A stretch of DNA of 64,000 bases, taken from assembly GCF_024166365.1 (NCBI RefSeq), contig NC_064825.1:104670480-104734479 (forward strand). The letters are read 5' to 3'. The stretch comes from Elephas maximus indicus. Lineage: Eukaryota > Chordata > Mammalia > Proboscidea > Elephantidae. The notes beneath the pieces are model-generated. The model ran no database searches and was not told the DNA's origin. It was given only the letters and a program-made list of their open reading frames with translations. Positions 23,366-35,000 of the stretch are shown here, one piece after another. Every line of letters starts with the position of its first letter. Position 1 is the stretch's first letter. Both the position numbers and the translations under genes were made by a program.

Positions 23366-25170
23366 GCCTGCCAATTTTTGTTCTTTTAAAGCATAATTGA
23401 AAAAATATTTCATAATTTCACCATGAAAATATCTTCCCCATTCTCCTACTCTATTTTTTGCTTATATACATACATATCCATAGAATTGCAATCACTCTAT
23501 AATATTTTAAATGTTCTGATTTTCATTTTGCATTGTCAAAAGTCTTTTCCTATGTAAAGAGCACCTATAATGCATTTATTAATTTTAGCAGTTATAAATT
23601 ATTGTATTAAAAATTCATAATATGTTTTTAAAACTTTTTTATCATTTGTTTTCAAATTTTCATTCTCATAAAAGGCTTTTAATTGAACCTCTTTTTTTTT
23701 GTAGTCATTTCAGATATTAAATTTCCAGGGGATTATTGAGGCAAAAGTTATTATTTTCATAATTGCTGGTAATTATTTTCAAGTGAACTTCCAATTTTTT
23801 ATCAATATTTATTAGAAATACTTTAATTATCAATGATTACATGTACATATTAAAATATCTAACATTTTCAATAGATTACAGGTTAAAAAAGAAAAGCATC
23901 CTTCTAAAATTCTTAACTTCCCAATCCCACTTTACAGAGGTAATATAAATAAAAAGTTTCTTTGTAGTCCAGCTGAAATATTCTTCCAGGTTTTTCCATA
24001 ATTTGTTTAAATATCCCTCTTCATGTAAGAATTGCATTTTTTCCCATATATTTCTAAAATTATAGAATATGGAACAGATTTCTAATGAAAATCTAACTTA
24101 GAGCATTATCTTATTTGCTTGATGAGTGTAACTGAATCAATGATATACATTTCCTTGATTACTGGTGATAGTATAATTTTTTTTATATTTTTTACTTCTT
24201 ACAATTTTTCTTTCTCAGTTGTATATATCTTTGTCAGTTAATTTTTAATATCTTTAAAGTTTGAGTTCTTTCCCTTTTTTCACATTTATGTAATTCACTC
24301 TTCAATTTGGGGACTTATATCTTTATTCTGTCACATTTTTTCTCTACTTTTTAATATTAACCTCAAAGGATCTAGAATTTATTTTATAATGATTTTGTCT
24401 GATTAATCACCAATCCGTCAATGGACCAATAACACATTCAAGTCAGCCATCATAGCTACCAAGAACCTAATCAGCTCTGTGGTAGCTACAGTGGGATATA
24501 GAAATGTGTTTTCAAACTCTGTACAATTAAATTGGAGGGATAACATGCCTCTGAATAAGGTAACTAATTACTTAAGAATTACATACCACCATATATGATA
24601 ATATCTAATGAATTTTGGTTCCAAAAGTAGAGAGAACCCTAGAGAACAAGTTGAGGAATGGTGAAGTTTCAAAAACGAGAAAGAAATGGAGTTACAGATT
24701 TCAGTGCGTGAAAATGAAGTTTCTAAATAGGTTCTCTGGAACTAAGGTATTGAATAAGCTTACACTGCATTTCCCTAAGTAGAAGCAGCATTTGAAAATT
24801 AATAACTCAAATTGTCTGTCTAATAAACCTCTATAATATTAATAAAACTTTATGTTTCTTTGCAGTACAGCTGAAATATTAGCAAAGTGTGATGTAAGTA
24901 ATATCTAGAAGCTCAGACTGGAAGTTCGGATTATCTCTGACAAATATAAAGTGAATTAATTATTACTCAGTTTCAATACACTAAGTTCCTAATAGGGGCT
25001 AAAAACAAAACAAAAAAACTGTCATTTGCTGTGAGGAGAGGAGCGGTTAGGTTAGCAAGTGAGTAAGATGCACTGCTTCAGGTAAACATAGACGCGACCA
25101 TCATAAAAACTGTACTCTCATCAAATCAAAAAGTTGTAAAAGGTAAGTTTGTGAGCTGATAATGGACAGC
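23366..25170. other. AT-rich unassigned DNA
   Basis: No gene, and no repeat that I can name. Sequence is rich in A/T with many short homopolymers and looks like ancient, fully decayed interspersed repeat. Nothing conserved stands out. Confidence 0.5.
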
Positions 25171-25244
25171 TGGAAACCTTTGCGGGTTTCTTGTAGGGTC
25201 GCTATGAGTCGGAATCAACTCTAGGCCTTTTTTTTTTTTTTTTT
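25171..25244 (+). mobile_element. AfroSINE 3' fragment
   Basis: TGGAAACC, then GTAGGGTCGCTATGAGTC and GGAATCAACTCTAGGCC before a T-run. The head is missing. Confidence 0.8.
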
Positions 25245-25495
25245 CCTGGTTAATGGAGAGCTGTGAAAGCCAGGTGATGCAATTCTACTTGGTTTTGTTT
25301 CAACTAAGCAAAGAGAATATTTGAAACCTGAAGATAGGCAAACAGCACTTTACTAAGATGTATGCATTAGTTCAGATCAAGAGTACCTCAGAGTTCTATT
25401 ACTGAGTTCAGCCATTATTTCCTAATACTCCTGAATTATCTATCCTACCTATCACACCTTTCACAGTAGTAGAGCTTGCTATTTGCTCTTCTATA

Positions 25496-25659
25496 AACCA
25501 AACCAAACCCTTTTGCCGTCGAGTTGTTTCTGACTCATAGTGACCATAAAAGACAGAGTAGAATTGCCCCATAGGATTTCCGAGGAGTAGTTGGTGGATT
25601 TGAACTGCCGGACTTTTGGTTAGCAGCCAAGCACTTAACCACTGTGACACCAGGGCTCC
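25496..25659 (-). mobile_element. AfroSINE with 12-bp target duplication
   Basis: Complete minus-strand copy from the A-rich tail (AACCAAACCAAACCC) to the head (GTGACACCAGGGCTCC). It is flanked by the perfect direct repeat TGCTCTTCTATA at 25484-25495 and 25660-25671, so it was inserted by target-primed reverse transcription. Confidence 0.95.
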
Positions 25660-25671
25660 TGCTCTTCTATA

Positions 25672-27556
25672 GCAACCTTAATTTTTACTTTGCCTGTTGA
25701 AATGTAAACAGTTCAAAATATACCTTGTCCCAAAACTCTCTCTCTAGCCCCAGAATCTTCCCTTCTCTTTCCAGACAAATAGACATCTAACTCTCTCCCC
25801 CATGCTCTTATAATACTATGTACTTTATTAAATATCTTTTGAATCAAATAAGGTAGTATGATACTACATATTATTTTTGTGTGACTTTAATTTAAGCAGG
25901 TTTTCACTTTTGTTGTTTCATTTTACCTGCACAATTTTTGGTGAGGTGACTATGGCCATTTGTCTTGTGTTCTTTATGTGCACAGATTGATCTATAATAG
26001 AGAGTTTTGCCGAGTACAATCAGGCTATAACAAAGATTATATGCTGCTAGACAGCCTCTCTCTCTAGCATCTAACAACAAGTTATATAAATCATCAAATC
26101 CCAACTAATCATGTAGATTATATCCAAGAAAAGTCACTAGCCAGCAGAGAAGGAAGCCAACTAATACCTTAAGTTTCTGTCCTGACACCAAAATCAACCA
26201 TGGTTAACTTCATGGTGGGACAAATATCAAAGCAGAAAACTAAGTATATAATAAATAATGGTGAAGGGAAGGAAGGGCAAAGACTGGATGAAGTTAATGC
26301 AGGAGAGAGGAGAGTGGCAGTGAGCAAATGTCAGGGAAAGAAGAAGAGCAAGGGGATGAGATACAGAAAGATAAGCGGGAAGGCGAACAAAGCATGTTAT
26401 TGAGGGTAGTGTGACCCAAGATTTCATCACAGAGTTCAACTTTTTTTCTCCCTGGCCCACTGCATTGCCACTTGCCCCAAAACCTGAGGGGGGGTGCTAT
26501 TTCAGGTCATGATCAAGGGTTGCCACAGGTCTTGAAAATCCAGGACAACCGTGTAGAACTACAGCCCTCTTTTATGCTGAGAAACATCACCAATGAACTT
26601 CAAACTCTTTAAATGAGAGGACCCCCTCAAAAAAATAAATTTCTTCCAGGTTGGCTTCAGTCCCATGGTGTAGTTTATTTCTCCTTGTATGAACAGAAAG
26701 TCCTTTGACAGATAGTGTACTTTGCTGTGAGGCTAGGGACGGGTTAGGATACTTGGACTACCTTCACCCTTCATCAGTGGAAATATTCTCTGGACACTCC
26801 ATCTTTTTCAGAATATGCACTGAGTATAGATTCCATCAGAGTACAGGTGACACCAGACCAGTTTTGAAGAGTTATTGTGAAGAGAATATTTCAGATAGAC
26901 TTGAAAAGCTTACCTCTTTCCTTATGAGCAGATATATGACTTCCAATAAAGTATATTTTTCATATTTTCAGCTTTAATTTACTTAGAAGATGAATTATAT
27001 GAAGCCCAGGTGAAACATGGAAAGGATACTTGGTTGACATTTATTGATGTTTTCTATCACAGGAAGTTATGGAGACTGGAAAATTTATGAAGAGAGGGGA
27101 CTCTCAATATGCAGATTTTACATGGCTTCTCTCCAGAAGCAATTGAAGTGGTGAAAAAAAAAAAAAAAAGTTTATCATTCTGATTCCTGAAATTGTGTTT
27201 ACAGAAGAAACTATTAAGGTACACTGACAGATAAATGAATTTGAGGCAATATCCCTATCTACAGGTTCTTTTGGGAAAACATGATTTAATGTTTCTATTT
27301 ATACTGCATTGAATTTTTATAGTAATTCACAAAAAAGTTTACAAAAGTCTATGGCAGGCTTTCAGCCCCAGGAGCTCCAAAGAAACCATTACATCCAGAC
27401 CAGTCCCTAAGGATGGTCCAATGAGTTACCCAGCTAAGATAGCCCAAGAGCAAAAGCAAACCTTGGGGCCAATTAGTTAAACCCCAACTTATTCTAAACC
27501 CACATGAGGAAGCCTCAATCCTTTCTCCATAGGATTGCTTAAGCCCATCTCTTCTA
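25672..27556. other. Unassigned intergenic DNA
   Basis: No supported gene. A 90-codon open frame at 26705-26977 has no recognisable domain, no paired frame and no family resemblance, and chance is the simplest reading. A purine-rich run lies near 26260-26400. Confidence 0.45.
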
Positions 27557-27731
27557 CAAAAAAAAAAAAAAAAAAACAAACGCATTGCCGTTAAGTCAAT
27601 TCTGACTCATAGTGACCCTATAGGACAGAGTAGAACTGCCCTATAGAGTTTCCAAGGAGCACCTGGCAGATTCAAACTGCTGCCCTTTGATTAGCAGCCA
27701 TACCACTTAGCCACTACACCAGCAGGGTTTC
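27557..27731 (-). mobile_element. AfroSINE with 13-bp target duplication
   Basis: Minus-strand copy with a long A-tail at 27557, GTTAAGTCAATTCTGACTC, and the head ending CACCAGCAGGGTTTCC. Flanking repeats CCCATCTCTTCTA (27544-27556) and CCCATTTCTTCTA (27732-27744) differ at one base. Confidence 0.93.
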
Positions 27732-27744
27732 CCCATTTCTTCTA

Positions 27745-28617
27745 GGAGTGTGAAATTATTGAAACAAGTTAAAGGCTCAGATAAACGAAATATGTGTGGT
27801 AGACATGAATTCTGGCTTCACCACTTATGTTCTATATGATCTTAAACAAGTTTCTTAACCTCTTTAATATTTAATTTCCCCTTTTGTAAAAGGTAACTGG
27901 TAATAATTATTATTTATTACAGTTAACATTATGAATACTATTAATATTGCAGTCTCCCATTTCTAACCCCATGTATGTTTTAAGTAAGTGCAGAAATGAA
28001 GAAAGGAGACAGATGGAAAAAGGAAAGGAATTACTGAATATTTGTCTTTTTTTTTTTTTTTTTAAAGATACATGCTTTTCTCTTCCTATGGAAGAAAGCT
28101 GGATTTTTGCTTTCTTAATGTGGTTGCAAGTTATTAAAGATGGGACAGATTACATGGCAAAATTACTACCCAGAACTCAAATCTCAAAATTGCCTGCTAG
28201 GAACACCAGTGCCTGCCAGGTATCTTCAAAGAAGATGAAGTAGGGGTGAGAGAGAACTGGGAGACAGAAATGGAGGCAGGAGAATGACATGAATATACAC
28301 GGCAACATGCTTTGCACTTTTGTTGAAGGGCCTCTTGGCAACCAGCAGTCCCAAACTTCTTGGAGAAAATCATGACCATTATCTGGACTTTTTTTTGTTA
28401 CAAACAGAGGGGGCAGAATCATGAGGAAGATTTCTGGTGAGTCATTTGAAGCCTATGAGCCTCAGCTTTTTCATCAAATAAATGAGAACAAGAAGGCCTA
28501 AATTTAAAAAGTTCCTGTCAAAAGTAAAAGACATAATATATGAAAAGAAAGATGCCTTGGCTCAGAAAAGAACAAGAGAAATATTTACGTGCTTTTATTA
28601 ATCCTCCCTAAACATGT
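27745..28617. other. Unassigned intergenic DNA
   Basis: No gene is seen. It contains a poly(T) run near 28048 and old AT-rich sequence. Open frames at 27947-28243 and on the opposite strand cross poly(T) and carry no motif. Confidence 0.45.
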
Positions 28618-31385
28618 AGTCCCCCACTGTCTGTCAGTTTGTTGTATTGTGAGGGCTTGTGTGTTGCCATGATGATGGAAGCTATGCCACCAGTATTCAA
28701 ATTCCAACAGGGTCACCCATGGCAGGCAGGTTTCAGGTGAACTTCCAGACTAAGACAGATTAAGAAGAACCCAAGAGTCTATTTCTGAAATGAATTAGCC
28801 AGAGAAAACCTTATGAATAGCAGCAGAATATTGTTTGACAGCATGCCAGAAGATAAACCCATCAGGTTGGAAGGCAGCCAAAATACAAATGGGGAAGAGC
28901 TGCCTCCTCAAAGTAGAATCGACCTTAATGACCTGGGTGGAGTCAAGCTCTTGGGGCCTTCATTTGCTGATGTGGCATGACTCAAAATGAGGAGAAACAG
29001 CTACAAACATCCATTAAGAATTGGAACCTGGAATGTATAAAGTATAAATCTAGGAAAATTGCAAATCGTCAAAAGTGAAATGGAACATAAAGATTAATAT
29101 CCTAGGCATTAGTGAGCTGAAATGGACTGGTATTGGCCATTTTGAATTGGACAATCATATGGTCTACTATGCCAGGAATGACAACTTGAAGAGAAGTGGC
29201 ATTGGATTTATTGTCAAAAAGAACATTTCAACATCTATCCTAAAGTATAATGCTGTCAGTGATAGGATAATATCCATACACTTGCAAGGAAGACCAGTTA
29301 AAACAACTATTATTCAAATTTATGCACCAACCACTACGCAAAGATGAAGAAATTGAAGATTTTTACCAACTTCTACAGTCTGATATTGATCAAACATGCA
29401 ATCAGGATGCACTGATAATTACTGGTGATTGAAATGCAAAAGTCGGAAACAAAGAAGAAGGATCACAGTTGGAAAATATGGCTTCAGTGATCCAAATAAT
29501 GCCAGAGACCACATGATAGAATTTTGCAAAGCCAATGACTTCTTCATTGCAAATACTCTTTTTCACCAACATAAACAGCAAATATACATGTGGACCTCAG
29601 TAGATGGAATACACAGGAATCACATCGACTACATTTGTGGAAAGGGATAATGGAAAAGCTCACTATCACCAGTCAGAACAAGGCCAGGTGTCAACTGCAG
29701 ATCAGAACCAATTACTTATAAGTAAGTTCAAGTTGAAACTGAAGAAAATTATAACAAGTCGACAAGAGCCAAAGTATGACCTTGAGTATATCCCACCTGA
29801 ATTTAGAGACCGTGTCAAGAATAGCTTTGACATGTTGAATGCTAATGACCAAAGACCAGATGAGTTGTGGAATGACATGAAGAAAGAAAGAGGTCATTAA
29901 AAAGACAGGAGAGAAAATGAAGACCTAAATGGATATCAGAAGAGACTGTGAAACTTGCCCTTGAACGTTGAGTACCTAAAGCAAAAGAAAAAATGACGAA
30001 GTAAAAGAGCTGAACAGAAGATTTCAAAGAGCAATTTGAGAAGACAAAGTATTACGATGACATGTGCAGGCATAGAAAACCAAATGGGGAAAACACTCTT
30101 ACCATTTCTCAAGTTGAAAGAACTGAAGAAAGAATTTAAGCCTTGAGTGGCAATATTAAAGGATTCTATAGGGAAAATATTAATGACCCAGGAAGCATGA
30201 AAAGAAGATGGAAGGAATACACAGAGTCACTATACCAAAAAGAGTTCGTCGACTTTCTAACATCAGGAGGTAACACATGATCAGGAACCAATGGTACTGA
30301 AAGAAGTCCAAGCAGCACTGAAGACACTGGTGAAATACAAGGCTCTGAGAATTGATGGAATACCAACTGAGATGTTTTAACGAGCTGGAAGTGCCCACTC
30401 ATCTATGCCAAGAAATTTGGAAGACAGCTACCTGGCCAACTGACTGGAAGAGATCCATATTTATGCCTATTCCCAAGAAAGGTGATCCAACCAAATGTGG
30501 AAATTATTGAACAATATCATTAATATCACATGCAACAAAATTTTGCTGAAGATCATTCAAAATTGGCTGCAGCAGTATATCGACAAGGAATTGCCAGAAA
30601 TTCAAGCCGGATTTAGAAGAGGAAGTGGAACCAGGGGTATCATTGCTTATGTCAGATGGATCCTGGCTGAAAACAGAGAACACCAGGAGGAGGTTTACCT
30701 GTGTTTTATTGACTATGCTAAAGCATTGACTGTGTGGATCATAATAAATTACGGATAACATTGTGGAGAATGGGAATTTCAGAGCACTTAATTGAGTTCG
30801 TAAGTAACCTGTACATGAACCAAGAGGCAGTCCTTTGAACAGAATAAGTGGATACCACATGGCTTAATGTCAGGAAAGGCGTGCATCATGGTTGTATCCT
30901 TTCACCATACCTATTCAATCTGTAATGTGAGCAAATAGTCTAAGAAGCTGGACTATATGAAGAAGAACGGGGCATTGGGATTGGAGGAAGACTCATTAAC
31001 AACCTGCAATATGCAGATGACACAACTTTGCTTGCTGAAAGTGAAGAGGATTTTTAGCCTTTATTGATGAAGATCAAAGACCACAGCCTTCAGTATGGAT
31101 TACACTTCAACATAAAAAAAACAAAAGTCCTCACAACTGGACCAATAAGCAACATCACGATAAATGTAGAAAAGACTGAGGTTGTCAAGGGTTTCATTTT
31201 ACTTGGATCAACAATCAACACCCATGGAAGCAGCAGTCAAGAAATCAGAAGACACATTGCATTGACCAAATCCGCTGCAAAAGATCTTTTTAAAATGGTA
31301 AAAAGCAAGTATGTCACCTTAAGGACTAAGGTGCACGTAACCCAAGTCATGGTGTTTTCAATATCCTCATATATAGACATGGAAA
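28618..31385 (+). mobile_element. RTE LINE, 5' UTR to RT (nearly full length, 3' end missing)
   Basis: Starts in the RTE 5' UTR (CTGTCAGTTTGTTGTATTG). The apurinic-type endonuclease domain is read at 29075-29650, with NILGISELKWTG and the terminal NHIDYI block. The RT N-terminal part is near 30480-30760 (PKKGDPTKC, LPEIQAGFRRGSGTRG, CFIDYAKA). The catalytic region near 31005-31030 encodes YADDTTLLAESEED, and the ...KTKVLTTGPISN block follows. Stops and frameshifts break the single ORF into pieces, so it is inactive. Similarity ends at about 31385, short of the RTE 3' tail, where another RTE piece in the opposite direction begins within about 100 bp. Confidence 0.92.
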
Positions 31386-31490
31386 TATAACTAGAGTAGG
31401 GAATTTATTTGAAACATTCTCTGTGTTATGTTAAAATATGATCCGTGGTTATTTTCAAGATCAAGGGACTAATCTCAGCAATGATTACAT

Positions 31491-32012
31491 TGTTAGGTGC
31501 CCTTCAGTTGGCTCCAACCCATATCGACCCTATGTACAACAGAACAAAACACTTCCTGGTCCTTCACCACCCTCACAACAGTTGTTATGCTTGAGCCTAT
31601 CAATCCTTCTCTTTTGAGTGTCTTCTTCTTTTTCGCTGACTCTCTACTTCACTAAGTATGATATCCTTCTCCAGAGACTTATCTCCTCGATAACATGTCC
31701 AAAGTATATGAGACAATGTCTTGCCATCCTTGCTTTTAAGAAGCATTCTGGCTGTACTTCTTCCAAGACATTTTTGTTGGTTCTTCTGGCAGTCCATGAC
31801 ATATTCAATATTCTTCCCCACCAAGAAAATTCAAAGGCATCAAATCTTCTTGGCCTCCTTATTCATAGTCCAACTTTCACATACGTATGAGGCTATTGAA
31901 AACGCCATGGTTTGAGTCAAGCGCACCTAAATCCTCAAGGTGACATTTTTGCTTTTCAACAAAAAGGCCTTTTGCAGCAGATTTGCCCAAACAATGCTTC
32001 CTAAAATTTCTT
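31491..32012 (-). mobile_element. RTE LINE, 3' end (piece 1 of a split copy)
   Basis: Begins at the RTE 3' terminus (TGTTAGGTGCCC) and runs into the RT C-terminal region on the minus strand. It is cut at 32012 by the insertion of a full-length L1. The same RTE continues at 39531, and the 14 bases at 31999-32012 are the left target-site copy. Confidence 0.92.
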
Positions 32013-35000
32013 TCTTTTTTTTTTTAATTATGCTTTAGGTGAATGTTTACAGCTCAAGTTAGTTTCTCATGTGAAAATTTATACACTCATTGTGATATGA
32101 CCCTAGTTGCTATCCCTTATAATGTGACTGCACGTTGCTCCTTCCCACTCCAGGTTGCCCATTTCCATTCAACCAGATCCTTTCCCTTTTTATCTGTGGA
32201 CAGGAGCCGCACATTTAGTCTCGGGTATTGGAAGCACACTCTTCAAGAGTATCATATTTTGTTATAGTCCAGTCTATTCTTTGTCTGAAGAGTTGGCTTT
32301 GGGAATGGTTTTAGTTCTGGGTTAACAGAGTCCAGGAGCTATGTGTTCTGGGGTTCCTCCAGTCTTAGTCAGACCATTAAGCCTGGTCTTTTTACTAGAA
32401 TTTGAGTTCTGCACCCCACTTTTCTCCTGCTCCATCAGGGATACTCTGTCACGTTCCCTGTCAGGGTGGTCATTGGTGGTAGCTGGGCACCATCTAGTTC
32501 TTCTGGTCTCACGCTGATGTAGTCTCTGGTTTACGTGGCCCCTTTTGTCTCTTGGGCTAATATTTTCCTTGTGCCTTTGGTGTTCTTGATTCTTCTTTGC
32601 TCCAGGTGGGTTGTGATCAATTGATGTGTCGTAAATGGCCACTCGCTACATTTTGAGACCTCAGACGCCACTCACCAAAGTGGGAAGCAGAACATTTTCT
32701 TAATAAACTTTGTTATGATGATTAACGTAGATGTCCCCTGAAACCATGGTCCCTAGAACCCTGCACCTGCTTCACTGTCCCTCAAAGTGTTTGGTTGTAT
32801 TCAGGAAATTTCCTAGCTTTTGGTTTGGTCCAGTGGTGCTGACTTCCCCCGTATTATGTGTTGTCCTTCCCTTCATCTAAGATAATTCTTGTCTACTATC
32901 TACTTAGTTAATGCCCCTTTTCCCTCCTCCCCACCCTTGTAACTATTAAAGAATGTTTTCTTCTGTGTTTAAACCTTTTCTTGAGTTCTTATAACAGTGG
33001 TCTCATATAATATTTGTCTTTTTGCAAATGGCCAATTTCACTCAGCGTAATGCCTTCCAGATTCATCCATGTTATGAGATGTTTCACAGATTCATCATTG
33101 TTCTTTGTCTTTGCATAGTATTATGTTGTGTGAATATACCACAATTTGTTTATCCATTCATCTATTGATGGGCACCTTGGTTGTTTCCATCTTTTTGCCA
33201 TTGTGAACAGTGCAGAAATGAACATGGGTGTGCATATACCTATTCATGTAAGGGCTCTTATTTCTCTAGTATATATTCTACAGAGTGGAATTGCTGGATC
33301 TTATGGTAGTTCTATTTCTAGATTTTTAAGGAAGAACCAAGACGATTTCCAAAGTGGTTGTACCATTTTACATTCTCACCAGCAGTGTATAAGTATTCCA
33401 GTCTCTCCACAACCTCTCCAACACTTATTATTTTGTGTTTTTTTTTTTTTTTTTGGATTAATGCTAGCCTTGCTGGGGTAAGATGGTATCTCATTGTAGT
33501 TTTGATTTGCATTTCTCTAATGGCTAATGATCGTGAGCGTTTCCTCATGTGTCTGTTAGTCAACTGAATGTCTTCTCTGGTGAAGTGTTTATTCATATCC
33601 TTTGCCCATTTTTTAATTGGGTCATTTGTCTTTTTGTGGTTGAAGTTTTGCAGTATCTTGTTGATTTTAGAGATTAGACCCTGATCAGATACATTGTAGG
33701 CAAAATTTTTTCCTTGTCTGTGGGTTGTCATTTTACTCTTTTGGCGAATTCTTTGTATAAACTCATTTGATTTTTAGGAGCTCGCAGTTATCTGGTTTCT
33801 CTCTGGTATTTGTGCATTGCTAATTAGGTTGTGTATTCTGTTTATGCCATGTATTAGGGCTCCTAGCATTGTCCCTATTTTTTTCTTCCATGATCCTTAT
33901 CTTTTCAAACTTTATCTTTAGGTCTTTGATCCATTTTAAGTTAGTTTTTGTACATGGTGTGTACAGATAGATATCAACTTATTCCAGAACCATTTGTTAA
34001 AGGGACTGCCTTTTCCCCATTTAAGGGACTTTGGGCCTTTGTCAAATATCAGCTGCTCAGAGGTGGATGTGTTTACATCTGGATTCTCAATTCTGTTCCA
34101 TTGGTCTATGTATCTGTTGTTGTACCAGGCTGTTTTGACTACTGTGGCACTGTAATAGGTTCTAAAATCAGGTAGTGTGAGGCCTACCACCAGTCCTTCT
34201 TCTTCAGTAATGTTTTGCTTATCCAGGGCCTCTTCCTTTTCCATATCAAGCTTGTGATTTGTTTCTCCATCTAATTTAAAAAAATCATTTGACTTTGGAT
34301 CGGGATTGCATTGTTTCTGTATATTGCTTTGAGTAGAATTGACGTTTTCACACTATCGAGTCTTCCTATCTGTGAATAAGGTATGTTTTCCACTTATGTA
34401 GGTCTTTTTGGTTTCTTGCTGCACTGTCTTGTAGTTTTCTTTCTATAGGTCTTTTACTTACCTCGTTAGATTGATTCCCAAGTATTTTATCTTTTGGGGG
34501 CTATTGTGAATAAATGGTATTTTTTTGGTAATTTCCTCTTCAAAATTCTCTTTGTCGACGTGGAGGAATCCAGCTGATTTTTGTATGTTTATCTTGTATT
34601 CTGATAATTTGCTGAACTCTTCTATTAGTTCAAGTGGTTTTCTTGTGAATTATTTGGGATTTTCTGTGTATAAAATCATACAATTTGCAAATAGGGATAC
34701 TTTTACTTCTTCCTTACCAATTTGAACGCCCTTTACTTGTTTTGCTAGCCTAATTGCTCTGGCTAGGACCTACCGCACAATGTTGAATAAAAGTGGTGCT
34801 AAAAGGCATCTTTGTCTGATTCCTGTTCTCAAAGGGAATGCTCTTAGACTCTCTCCATTTAGGATGATGTTGGCTGTTTGCTTTGTATAAATGCCATTTA
34901 TTATGTTGAGGAATTTCCCTTCTATTCCTATATTGCTGAGAGTTTTTTTTTTTTAATCACTAGTGGGTGTCGGACTTTGTCAAATGCTTTTTCTGCCTCA

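Noticed and set aside
26705-26977. 90-codon open frame as a small host gene
   Set aside because: No domain, no splice or neighbour evidence, and AT-rich intergenic setting; such frames are expected by chance.
32322-32642. 106-codon minus-strand frame (arginine- and histidine-rich) as a protein
   Set aside because: It falls within the L1 3' UTR and the same sequence recurs near 60.9 kb as non-coding UTR.
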